The notes beneath the pieces were generated by a model that was not told where the DNA came from, searched no databases, and saw nothing but the letters and a program-made list of their open reading frames with translations. Of a stretch of DNA of 64,000 nucleotides, positions 19,956 through 28,804 are shown one piece after another. The translations under genes were made by a program, and so were the position numbers. Origin of the DNA: Flavobacterium sp. UBA6721. Its GTDB lineage: Bacteria > Bacteroidota > Bacteroidia > Flavobacteriales > Flavobacteriaceae. Location of the stretch: contig DKIJ01000002.1 of NCBI GenBank assembly GCA_002454195.1, positions 28,847-92,846 on the forward strand, in the 5' to 3' direction. Each line of letters begins with the position of its first letter. Position 1 is the first letter of the stretch.

Positions 19956-20282
19956 GTGAAACTTACAAATACCATATTATCAATTGTTTTTCTAATACTT
20001 TCGTGTATGCCTTGTGCAGATATGGAAGTGAATAGTGCTACACATACTCAAACAGAGTTTGCTTCAAACCACGAAAAACATACTCACAATAAAGAAAAAG
20101 ATTTGTGTTCGCCATTTTGTATTTGCAGTTGTTGTGGTTCACAAATGGCTAATTACTCTCAATCTATAATTATTGACTTTCCAATACCTTCTAATGGTAT
20201 TAAAACACAATTACCTACATACAAATCAATTTTTACTTCCAATTTCTTCGGAAGTATTTGGCAACCACCTCAAATAGCATAA
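19956..20282 (+). CDS. Small Cys/His-rich exported protein (DUF6660-like)
   Basis: The 108-residue protein starts at GTG 19956 (MKLTNTILSIVFLILSC, a signal peptide or lipoprotein signal) and contains CADME, a His-rich stretch (HEKHTHNKEKD) and the Cys cluster CSPFCICSCCG. It resembles the short DUF6660 proteins that precede metal efflux operons in Flavobacteriia. Metal binding is inferred from composition. It lies 101 bases upstream of the CzcA-TolC gene, probably its first operon partner. A TACTTTTA box ends only a few bases before the GTG, so the mRNA may be nearly leaderless. Confidence 0.65.
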   Translation: MKLTNTILSIVFLILSCMPCADMEVNSATHTQTEFASNHEKHTHNKEKDLCSPFCICSCCGSQMANYSQSIIIDFPIPSNGIKTQLPTYKSIFTSNFFGSIWQPPQIA

Positions 20283-20383
20283 TGATGCCCCTTCTTTTTG
20301 GACGGGGTTAGAATCTTGTGACCTTTTCACAAATAATAGCAGATGGTTTATCTGCTAATTTCTAATTCATTATAATATTTTCA

Positions 20384-23300
20384 ATGTTAGACAAAATCAT
20401 ACAATTTAGTATAAAGAACAAGTTTATTATACTTTTATTTACCCTTGTGCTTATAGCCTGGGGGAGTTATTCTCTTAAAAACTTACCTCTGGATGCTCTG
20501 CCAGATGTAACCAATAATCAAGTACAAATTATTACTACTGCCCCCACATTGGCAAGTCAGGAAATAGAGCAATTAATTACCTATCCTCTTGAACAATCTG
20601 TAAAAACAATTCCCAAAGTAATCGAATTGCGAAGCATTTCTCGTTTCGGATTATCGGTAGTAACCGTAGTTTTCAAGGACGATGTAGATATTTATTGGGC
20701 CAGAGCACAAGTTTCACAACGGCTAAAAGTAGCCGAAGAAAACATACCGGCATATGCAGGAAAACCAGATTTAGGCCCTATTTCTACAGGTTTGGGCGAA
20801 ATCTACCAATATGATGTTTATGCCAAAAAAGGCTATGAAGACAAATACGATGCCGTAAAATTGCGAACCATTCAGGATTGGATTATCATTCCTCAATTAC
20901 AGGGAGTTGAAGGCGTAGCTGAAGTAAGTACATGGGGTGGAAAATTAAAACAATATGAAGTAGCGGTAAATCCAAATACCTTAAATAGTCTTGGAGTAAC
21001 CATCACAGAAATATTTGATGCTTTAGAACAAAACAACCAAAATACAGGTGGTGCTTATATCGAAAAAGACCAATATTCTTATTTTATTCGTGGTGTTGGT
21101 ATGGCTACCGGCATCAAAGATTTAGAAAATGTAGTAGTCAAAAATAGAAATGGTTCTCCTGTTTTAGTACGTGATGTAGCAGAAGTGAGAGAAGGATTTT
21201 CCTTGCGTTATGGAGCTTCTACAAAAGACGGGAAAGGCGAAATTGTTTGTGGTATGGCCCTTATGCTGAAAGGTGAAAATTCAAAAGCCGTAACCGAAAG
21301 GGTAAAAGAAAGAATGGTTCAGATTAACAAAAGCCTGCCCGAGGGAGTTGTTGCCGAAGCCTTTATTGATAGAAGTAAATTAGTCGATAATGCCATTGGA
21401 ACGGTAACGAAAAATTTACTTGAAGGAGCATTAATCGTAATTTTTGTACTGATTTTATTTCTTGGTAATCTTCGTGCGGGATTAATCGTTGCTTCCGTAA
21501 TTCCGCTTTCGATGCTGGTTGCCGTTATACTTATGAACGCTTTTGGCGTCAGCGGAAACCTGATGAGTCTTGGAGCAATCGATTTTGGAATTATTGTCGA
21601 TGGCGCAGTTATAATCGTCGAGGCCACAATGCATCATTTACAGAAACTCAAAAGAAAAAAAGATTTAACCCAATCTGAAATGGATGAAGAAGTATATCAA
21701 TCTGCTTCAAAAATTAGAAATAGTGCTGCTTTTGGGGAAATCATTATCTTAATTGTCTATTTGCCAATTCTGGCATTAGTAGGAACAGAAGGTAAAATGT
21801 TCAAACCTATGGCAATGACGGTAGGATTTGCTGTAATCGGAGCCTTTATTCTTTCTTTGACTTATGTTCCTATGATGAGTGCCATGTTCTTATCCAAAAA
21901 TACAGAACACAAATCTAATTTCAGTGACCGTATGATGGCTTGGTTAGAGGGTATATATACCCCATTTCTTGAAAAAGCATTACTTTTCAAAAAAACCGTT
22001 CTGGCAATCTCATTAGGATTATTTGTCCTGGCAATCGTAATTTTTCAAAATATGGGTGGCGAGTTTATTCCAACAATTGAGGAAGGGGATTTAGCTATTA
22101 ATGCTACTATTATGACAGGAAGTTCGCTTTCGCAAATGGTAAAAACGACTACAGAATACGAAAAAATTCTAAAAGCAAAATTCCCCGAAATAAAAACGAT
22201 TGTGACTAAAATAGGCAGCGGCGAAATACCAACCGATCCAATGCCAATTGAAAGCGGAGATATGATTATTGTATTGAAAGACAAAAGTGAATGGACTGGC
22301 GATTATGACAACTGGGAAGATTTAGCCAATGCAATGAAAGAAGAAATGGAAGCCATTCCAGGTGCCAATATAGAAATTTCACAGCCAATCCAGATGAGAT
22401 TCAACGAATTGATGACAGGAAGCCGAAGTGATATTGCCATTAAAATATTTGGTGATGATTTAGAAACTTTAGGAAACAAAGCTACCGAGTTAATAAGCAA
22501 AATCAATAAAATTGAAGGTGTGGGCGATTTAAAAGCCGATAAAGTAACCGGATTGCCGCAAATTACTGTAAAATACGACTATAATAAAATAGCATTATAC
22601 GGTTTGAATATTACTGATATCAATCAAATTATCCGTTCCTCATTTGCAGGAGAAAGTGCCGGTAAAATCTATGAAGAAAGCAAACGATTTGATGTAGTAG
22701 TAAGAATGAATGCTACTAATAGAAGTGATATTACTGATGTAAGTAACCTTTTTATTCCTCTGCCTAATGGTCAACAAGTGCCGCTTTCACAAGTAGCAAC
22801 GGTTTCGTATGAACAAGGTCCTGTTCAGGTTTCCCGTGAAAATGGTAGACGTAGAATTACTGTTGGATTAAACGTTCGTGGTCGTGATATTAAAAGTGTT
22901 GTCGAAGAGATTCAGCAAAAATTAGACAAAGATTTTAAACTTCCAGCAGGTTATTACGTAACCTATGGCGGACAGTTTGAAAACTTGATTGAAGCTACTA
23001 AAAGACTTTCGGTAGCGGTGCCAATTGCATTAGGATTAATAATGGTTCTTTTATTTTTTACATTCAATAGTATGAAGCAGGCGGGATTAATATTTACCGC
23101 TATTCCACTATCAGCTATTGGTGGTGTTTTTGCCTTGTGGATGCGAGGAATGCCTTTTAGTATTTCGGCAGGAATTGGATTTATAGCCCTTTTCGGAATT
23201 GCAGTGCTAAATGGAATTGTATTGATTTCCTATTTCAACCAGCTAAAAACCGAAGGAATAACCGATCCATTGCAACGAGTTTTAATGGGTACAAAAACAC

Positions 23301-24706
23301 GATTACGTCCTGTTTTAATGACAGCTGCTGTAGCCTCTTTAGGTTTTATGCCAATGGCATTATCAACAAGCGGTGGTGCCGAAGTACAAAAACCATTGGC
23401 AACCGTAGTTATTGGCGGATTATTATCAGCCACGTTATTGACATTGATTGTTTTACCAATTTTATATTTACTCTTTGAGAAAGGAATTAAAGGAAGAAGA
23501 AAAAAAATAAAAACATCATTCGTTACCTCAATTGTTTTATTGATAAGTAGTTTTTCTTTTGCTCAAAACAGTCAGCCTATTTCACTTCAAAAAGCAATAG
23601 AAATGGCAAAAACAAACAATATCGATTTAAAAATTGCCGATAAGGAAATTGAAAAACAAACAGTGCTGAAAAAGACTGCCTTTCAGGCAGATCCTTTGCA
23701 AATACAGTACCAGGGCGGGCAATTTAATAGTAAGTATTATGACAGTAATGTTTCGATACAACAGTATTTCCCAATAGGAAGAATTACAAAAGCCAACCGA
23801 CAATTGCAGGAAGAATTGGTAAAGCTAGCAGAAAAGCGAAAAGCATTATCAGAATTTGAAATTGAAAAAGCGGTATCAATCGCTTACTATCAATATTTAT
23901 ACGGCGTTACTATTCAAAAGCTAAATGCAGATTTATTAGCTATTTATTCTAAATTTCTGAAGAATGCAGAACTTCGTTTTGAAACAGGCGAAAGTGGAAA
24001 AATTGAAGTAATTAGTGCCAAAGCAAAATCGAAAGAAATTGAAACACAACAAGCACAACTCGAATTTGATTTAGCGATTTATCAAAAGCAATTACAGTTT
24101 TTTATTCAAACCGAAGACAATATTGTACCCGATAGCGCAACACCAATGAAGTTTTCAATGCTGTCGGATGAAAACCAATCTAAAGCAGCAACTTTAGTAA
24201 GTGACTATTATACACAACAAATTTCGGTATATCAAAAAGAAGCCAATACGTTTAAAGCAATGCGAACTCCAAAATTAGGATTGGGTTATTTTGCACAAAC
24301 CATTGATACCAAATCTTATTTTCAAGGATTTACCGCAGGTTTACAAATTCCTTTATTTGGTGGTGTATATTCGGCAAAAGCAAAAGCATCAGCCATTAGT
24401 ATTTCGCAATCCCAATTAGAATTGGATAAAAATAAATTGGCTTTGAAGTTAAAAATGCAGGAATTGAAAAATGATTTCGAAAAACAGCAAAAAGCATTAG
24501 AATACTATCAAAAAGAAGGTTTGCAATATGCAGAACAGATTATTGCAACAGCGCAAAAAAGTTATGCTAATGGCGATATGAGTTATTGGATGTACATCAG
24601 TTTTTTAAATCAGGCTATCGACATCAAAAAACAAAATGCCGAAGCTACCAATGCTTACAATCAAAGTGCCATTCAATTACAATTCCCATCCATTTCTAAC
24701 AATTAA
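20384..24706 (+). CDS. CzcA-type RND metal efflux pump fused to a TolC-like outer-membrane factor
   Basis: The 1440-residue protein joins two subunits. Residues 1 to about 1040 are a heavy-metal RND pump with twelve membrane helices and two periplasmic loops; TM4 reads AIDFGIIVDGAVIIVE, the form found in CzcA (Co/Zn/Cd) rather than CusA. From about residue 1043 a new hydrophobic signal-like segment (SIVLLISSFSFAQ) leads into a TolC/OEP domain of long helices ending at 1440. The internal signal could be cleaved to release the outer-membrane part. The adaptor gene follows 11 bases downstream. Proton-driven export of divalent metal ions is the likely function. Confidence 0.93.
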   Translation: MLDKIIQFSIKNKFIILLFTLVLIAWGSYSLKNLPLDALPDVTNNQVQIITTAPTLASQEIEQLITYPLEQSVKTIPKVIELRSISRFGLSVVTVVFKDDVDIYWARAQVSQRLKVAEENIPAYAGKPDLGPISTGLGEIYQYDVYAKKGYEDKYDAVKLRTIQDWIIIPQLQGVEGVAEVSTWGGKLKQYEVAVNPNTLNSLGVTITEIFDALEQNNQNTGGAYIEKDQYSYFIRGVGMATGIKDLENVVVKNRNGSPVLVRDVAEVREGFSLRYGASTKDGKGEIVCGMALMLKGENSKAVTERVKERMVQINKSLPEGVVAEAFIDRSKLVDNAIGTVTKNLLEGALIVIFVLILFLGNLRAGLIVASVIPLSMLVAVILMNAFGVSGNLMSLGAIDFGIIVDGAVIIVEATMHHLQKLKRKKDLTQSEMDEEVYQSASKIRNSAAFGEIIILIVYLPILALVGTEGKMFKPMAMTVGFAVIGAFILSLTYVPMMSAMFLSKNTEHKSNFSDRMMAWLEGIYTPFLEKALLFKKTVLAISLGLFVLAIVIFQNMGGEFIPTIEEGDLAINATIMTGSSLSQMVKTTTEYEKILKAKFPEIKTIVTKIGSGEIPTDPMPIESGDMIIVLKDKSEWTGDYDNWEDLANAMKEEMEAIPGANIEISQPIQMRFNELMTGSRSDIAIKIFGDDLETLGNKATELISKINKIEGVGDLKADKVTGLPQITVKYDYNKIALYGLNITDINQIIRSSFAGESAGKIYEESKRFDVVVRMNATNRSDITDVSNLFIPLPNGQQVPLSQVATVSYEQGPVQVSRENGRRRITVGLNVRGRDIKSVVEEIQQKLDKDFKLPAGYYVTYGGQFENLIEATKRLSVAVPIALGLIMVLLFFTFNSMKQAGLIFTAIPLSAIGGVFALWMRGMPFSISAGIGFIALFGIAVLNGIVLISYFNQLKTEGITDPLQRVLMGTKTRLRPVLMTAAVASLGFMPMALSTSGGAEVQKPLATVVIGGLLSATLLTLIVLPILYLLFEKGIKGRRKKIKTSFVTSIVLLISSFSFAQNSQPISLQKAIEMAKTNNIDLKIADKEIEKQTVLKKTAFQADPLQIQYQGGQFNSKYYDSNVSIQQYFPIGRITKANRQLQEELVKLAEKRKALSEFEIEKAVSIAYYQYLYGVTIQKLNADLLAIYSKFLKNAELRFETGESGKIEVISAKAKSKEIETQQAQLEFDLAIYQKQLQFFIQTEDNIVPDSATPMKFSMLSDENQSKAATLVSDYYTQQISVYQKEANTFKAMRTPKLGLGYFAQTIDTKSYFQGFTAGLQIPLFGGVYSAKAKASAISISQSQLELDKNKLALKLKMQELKNDFEKQQKALEYYQKEGLQYAEQIIATAQKSYANGDMSYWMYISFLNQAIDIKKQNAEATNAYNQSAIQLQFPSISNN

Positions 24707-24717
24707 TAATTTCTACA

Positions 24718-25986
24718 ATGAAAAATATAAAGATAAATACAATTTCAAATATCAAAATTAAAACCACACTCTTACTTCTTACTTCTTGCCTCTTACTTCT
24801 TACTTCTTGTGGAGAAAAGAAAACAGAAGAAGCAGCTCACGAAGAAGAAAAATCAGAAAATGAAGTAGCATTAACTGCTATACAATACAAAACTGTTGGA
24901 ATTCAAACAGGTTCTGTAGAAAATAGAAATTTGAATTTAGTGATTAAAGCCAATGGATACACTACAGTTCCACCACAAAATATGGCAAATGTTTCTACTT
25001 TAATTGGTGGAACGGTTAAAGATATTTTAGTTCTGGAAGGCACGTATGTAAACAAAGGAAAAGTATTGGCTACCATTCAAAACCTGGAAGTAGTTGAAAT
25101 GCAGGAAAATTATAATTCGGCTATTGCCAATATTGAATACCTGCAATTAGAATACAATCGTCAGAAAACATTAAGCGACCAAGATGTAAATCCTAGAAAA
25201 TTGCTACAGGAAGTAAAAGCAAAATTAGCAATTGAAAAAGCAAGAGCTAAAGCATCTAAAGATAAATTACAGGCTTTGAATATGAGTACTAAAGGATCAA
25301 GTGTGGTACCAATAGTTTCGCCGATATCAGGTTATATTGGGAAAATTAATATTGCCAAAGGAGCATTTGCTGAAACAGGAATTACACTTTTTGAAGTGGT
25401 GGATAATAGTCAGATGCATTTGGATCTGAATGTCTATGAAAAAGATTTAGGATCTATTGCCGTAGGACAAACGATAGACTTCATCTTAACAAATCAAGGA
25501 AATAAATCTATAAAAGGAAAAATATTTGGGATCAATAAATCATTTTCAAACGAAAGTAAAACCGTAGCCGTTCACGCCAAAATTAATCCGGCTGATTCCA
25601 AGGATTTAATTTCGGGAATGTATGTTTCTGCCAATATCAGTATTAAAAATGCCACTGTTCCTGCCCTGCCAAAAGATGCTGTAGTAAAAAATGGCGATAA
25701 ATATTTTGTTTACATTCAGGAAGAACACGAAGAAAAGGCTACAGCTAAAAAACCTGAAGCTCACGAGCATAAAGAAGGCGAAGCACATTCTGAAGAAACA
25801 GCAGGCGAAGAAGAAGGACACAACGAAATTCATTTCAAAGCAATTGAAGTTGTACCAGGAACTACGGATTTAGGTTATACAGAAGTGAAATTTGTGGAAG
25901 AAATCCCTGCCGATGCAAAAATTGTAACCAAAGGTGCTTTCTATTTACTATCTGCATCGAAAGGTGGTGGAGAACACGAACATTAA
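24718..25986 (+). CDS. CzcB-like periplasmic adaptor of the RND pump
   Basis: The 422-residue membrane-fusion lipoprotein has the acceptor Cys in LLLTSCGEKK (near residue 31), an acidic/His linker, then barrel-sandwich and alpha-hairpin domains (GGTVKDILVLEGTYVNKG, later PISGYIGKINIAKGAF) and a beta-barrel part. A His/Glu-rich insertion near residues 345-382 (HEEKATAKK, HEHKEGEAHSEE, GHNEIH) and a C-terminal GGGEHEH are likely metal ligands. It would bridge the CzcA part and the TolC part of the preceding fusion. The signal region contains a threefold LLLTSC-like reiteration (TSCLLLLTSC). Confidence 0.9.
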   Translation: MKNIKINTISNIKIKTTLLLLTSCLLLLTSCGEKKTEEAAHEEEKSENEVALTAIQYKTVGIQTGSVENRNLNLVIKANGYTTVPPQNMANVSTLIGGTVKDILVLEGTYVNKGKVLATIQNLEVVEMQENYNSAIANIEYLQLEYNRQKTLSDQDVNPRKLLQEVKAKLAIEKARAKASKDKLQALNMSTKGSSVVPIVSPISGYIGKINIAKGAFAETGITLFEVVDNSQMHLDLNVYEKDLGSIAVGQTIDFILTNQGNKSIKGKIFGINKSFSNESKTVAVHAKINPADSKDLISGMYVSANISIKNATVPALPKDAVVKNGDKYFVYIQEEHEEKATAKKPEAHEHKEGEAHSEETAGEEEGHNEIHFKAIEVVPGTTDLGYTEVKFVEEIPADAKIVTKGAFYLLSASKGGGEHEH

Positions 25987-26389
25987 TAATTGAACAAAAA
26001 TAGTGGAACAACATAAGTACAATTACTCTGTCTGGAATCAAACAATATTTGAAATGTTTTTTTCTGCCTTTATTGAGTTTATATAATTATGCTCCACAAT
26101 CTTGGTTTGCGATTTATCAAGGCTAACATCTAATAGGCTATATTCCATGTAAGAGAAGATTGGAAATCATTCGCAATAGTGAAGTTTTAAAATTTTTGCT
26201 AATGAGAATTGTAACAAAAGGCGGCATTCTTTGTAAATGCAAAAATAACCAACAAAGGGCAAGAGTAAATTGTAATACCCATTGGAGGCAATTATTTAAA
26301 ACAGTAATTCACTTCTTTTAAATTAATTGCTCCAATGGGTTAATTAATCTAAAATTACAGAAACCCAAAATCTTTAATACGATAAATTT
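25987..26389. other. Noncoding gap after the CzcB gene
   Basis: No open frame of note is visible in these 403 bases. The only structure is the inverted repeat at 26273-26346. Confidence 0.6.
26273..26346 (+). terminator. Long imperfect hairpin between efflux and mgtC-like genes
   Basis: The arm around ACCCATTGGAGGCAATTATT pairs with AATTGCTCCAATGGGT downstream, with one extra base and few mismatches over about 28 bases. The loop is about 20 bases. It could end the efflux transcript, although no long T-run follows. Confidence 0.45.
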
Positions 26390-26857
26390 ATGGATGTAAA
26401 TGCGGAATTAATTATAGTTTCAAAACTTTTCATTTCCTTTTTTTTAGGAGCATTCATAGGTTTTGATAGAGAAAAACATGGTCGGGATGCTGGAATTAGG
26501 ACTTATGCAGCAGTTTGTATTGGCGCAACATTATTTACATCAATAACTGCACATTTGGTAAATAACCCAGTGGACACTTCAAGAGTAATTGCAAATATTG
26601 TAACGGGTGTTGGTTTTCTTGGTGCAGGAATTATTTATCGTAATTCTAGTGCAGGAACATCGCATGGCTTAACAACTGCAGCAACAGTATGGTGTACTTC
26701 AGCTGTTGGAGTTGCTATAGGGCTAAATATGTTTATTATAGCAATAATTGGTTCTGTAGCATTGTACTTTTTACTTTCATTACACCATTTGAAATGGTAC
26801 ATTAAATGGAAAGAAAAAATGATTAAAAAACATGGAGAAGAGCACGAGAACAACTGA
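26390..26857 (+). CDS. MgtC/SapB family membrane protein
   Basis: The 155-residue protein has four or five hydrophobic segments and the family core GAFIGFDREKHGRDAGIRTYAAVCIGA, followed by GVGFLGAGIIYR and TTAATVWCTSAVGVAIG. MgtC proteins modulate cation homeostasis, and a link to Mg or other metals fits the neighbourhood. The C-terminal part is a short basic tail (KWKEKMIKKHGEEHENN), without the ACT-like domain of longer MgtC proteins. It begins a cluster of inner-membrane genes ending in a P-type ATPase. Confidence 0.85.
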   Translation: MDVNAELIIVSKLFISFFLGAFIGFDREKHGRDAGIRTYAAVCIGATLFTSITAHLVNNPVDTSRVIANIVTGVGFLGAGIIYRNSSAGTSHGLTTAATVWCTSAVGVAIGLNMFIIAIIGSVALYFLLSLHHLKWYIKWKEKMIKKHGEEHENN

Positions 26858-26947
26858 TAAATAAGGCCTTAAAAAAACACAACATCAACTTGGGAATGAA
26901 TTTAACAAATCTATAAAGATTTTATTTTCCATATAATTAACCTACTT

Positions 26948-27847
26948 ATGCTGATAAAAAACAACTATAAAGCCATTCTTTTTTTTCTAAAAGGGCTCAA
27001 ATGGCAAATTGTGTTGATCATATCCTATGCAATAATTGCAAGTTTATTTGATCACAGCCCTGTTGGGGTTTTAATAAATATCCCAATTACTATTTCAACG
27101 GTTATAGCCACAATGATATCATTATTATTGGCATTCAGAATTGCTCAATCGTATGATAGATGGTGGGAAGCCAGAAAAGTATGGGGCGAAATTGTTAATG
27201 ATTCCAGAACCTTGATTAGGCAAATAATGCTCTTTATACCTAATCCTAATAGTGAAGAACGAAAATCTGAAATTAAAATATTTGCAGAGAGACAAATAAT
27301 ATGGTGCTACACACTTTCAGAATCTTTGAGAGTACAAAAAACTTCTAGTAAAGTGCAGCAATATTTAACGGCACATAATTTACAAGCAGATAATATCCCA
27401 CTGCTTTTAATACAAAAGCATTCTGAAAACTTGTATTTTATCACAGAAAAATATACACTAAATTCAAATCAACAAGTACAAATAGATACAACGATAGCTA
27501 GATTAACGGATGCTATGGGTAAGTGCGAAAGAATAAAAAATACAGTTTTCCCAAAAAATTATAGCTATTTAATTCATTGTCTAATTTACTTATTTGTGAC
27601 CTTATTACCTTTTGGTTTAAGTGAAATAGATATTATTACTGAAATTTTGTTAACCTCTTTAATTCCTTTAATGTTTATCGCATTTGAAAAAACAGCTATA
27701 ATAATGCAAGATCCATTTGAAAATATACCTACTGATATTCCTATGACAACAATTTGTAATACCATAGAAAATAATATCAATCAAATTATAGGAGAAGTAA
27801 ATTATCAAAAAGAAAATATGCGATTCGAAAAATATTATAAAAATTAA
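26948..27847 (+). CDS. Bestrophin-like (UPF0187) anion channel protein
   Basis: The 299-residue protein shows the bestrophin layout: an N-terminal FLKGLKWQIVLIISYAI helix, then LLAFRIAQSYDRWWEARKVWGEIVNDSRTL, which is the most conserved family segment, and a C-terminal pair of helices with GLSEIDIITEILLTSLIPLMFIAFEKTA and DPFENIPTDIPM. Bacterial homologues form pentameric ion channels. Its position between MgtC-like and DUF1345 genes suggests a role in ion balance during metal stress. Confidence 0.85.
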   Translation: MLIKNNYKAILFFLKGLKWQIVLIISYAIIASLFDHSPVGVLINIPITISTVIATMISLLLAFRIAQSYDRWWEARKVWGEIVNDSRTLIRQIMLFIPNPNSEERKSEIKIFAERQIIWCYTLSESLRVQKTSSKVQQYLTAHNLQADNIPLLLIQKHSENLYFITEKYTLNSNQQVQIDTTIARLTDAMGKCERIKNTVFPKNYSYLIHCLIYLFVTLLPFGLSEIDIITEILLTSLIPLMFIAFEKTAIIMQDPFENIPTDIPMTTICNTIENNINQIIGEVNYQKENMRFEKYYKN

Positions 27848-28106
27848 ATTTATAGCAAACAAATAATCAAAAAATAGGATTTGAAAAACAGTTAAAAAAC
27901 TAAAACATTTAGCATTTCTATTTAAACTTTTAAAGTACGCTTTTATGATTACAAATTTAGTTAAGTAGCTCAAAAATAATTTTCAAAAAAATCAAAAATG
28001 AATATTTTTTAAGGATTTTGATTAGTAGATTTTAGAGTATTTTACAATAGTTGCCTTTGTTCACTTTTAAATATTCCTTTTAACAGGAAAGATAATTTAA
28101 TTTAAA

Positions 28107-28784
28107 ATGGAAAATAAAATAAAATATCACTGGATTGAAAAAATTTCTGGAGTTACTAGATTAATTATTTCTATACTATTTGCATTAATTGTATATTTTA
28201 TATTATTCACTTTTAAAATTGACAATCAAAGTAAAATTATATTGAGTTGGGATACTTTTTGTATGACTAGTTTGTTTTTTTGTTGGATACTTTTTTTCTC
28301 AACTAATGAAAATGAATTATGTCACATTGTTGCTAAACAAGACGAAAACCTCAAAACTATTTTTAGTATTGTAATTATTGCTATTGTATTAAGTCTTTTT
28401 GGAACTTTGTCACTTATTAATCAGACTAGTAATATAACCGAAAACAAACTATTTCATTCTATTATATCCTTATCACCAGTAGTATTTTCTTGGTTACTTT
28501 TGCATACCACTTTCACAATTCGTTATGCCCATTTATACCACGATCATAACGAACTCAACACAGGTTCTAGCATTGGAGGAATCAAATTTCCGGGTAAGAC
28601 AAAACCTGATTATCTAGATTTTGCTTACTTTTCTTTTGTAATTGGTATGACCTTTCAGGTATCTGACGTTATTATAACTTCAAAAACTATTAGAAGATTT
28701 GCTTTAATGCATAGCCTAATATCATTTCTATTTAACACAATTATAGTGGCACTCACTATAAGTGCAATTTCTAATTTAAAATAA
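28107..28784 (+). CDS. DUF1345 membrane protein
   Basis: The 225-residue protein has about five or six membrane helices. FSWLLLHTTFTIRYAHLYH followed by the GGIKFPGKTKPDYLDFAYFSFVIGMTFQVSD block is the diagnostic DUF1345 region. Function is unknown in the family. It lies 20 bases upstream of the P-type ATPase gene and is probably co-transcribed with it. Confidence 0.82.
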   Translation: MENKIKYHWIEKISGVTRLIISILFALIVYFILFTFKIDNQSKIILSWDTFCMTSLFFCWILFFSTNENELCHIVAKQDENLKTIFSIVIIAIVLSLFGTLSLINQTSNITENKLFHSIISLSPVVFSWLLLHTTFTIRYAHLYHDHNELNTGSSIGGIKFPGKTKPDYLDFAYFSFVIGMTFQVSDVIITSKTIRRFALMHSLISFLFNTIIVALTISAISNLK

Positions 28785-28804
28785 CAAATTAAAAAAATAA
28801 AATT

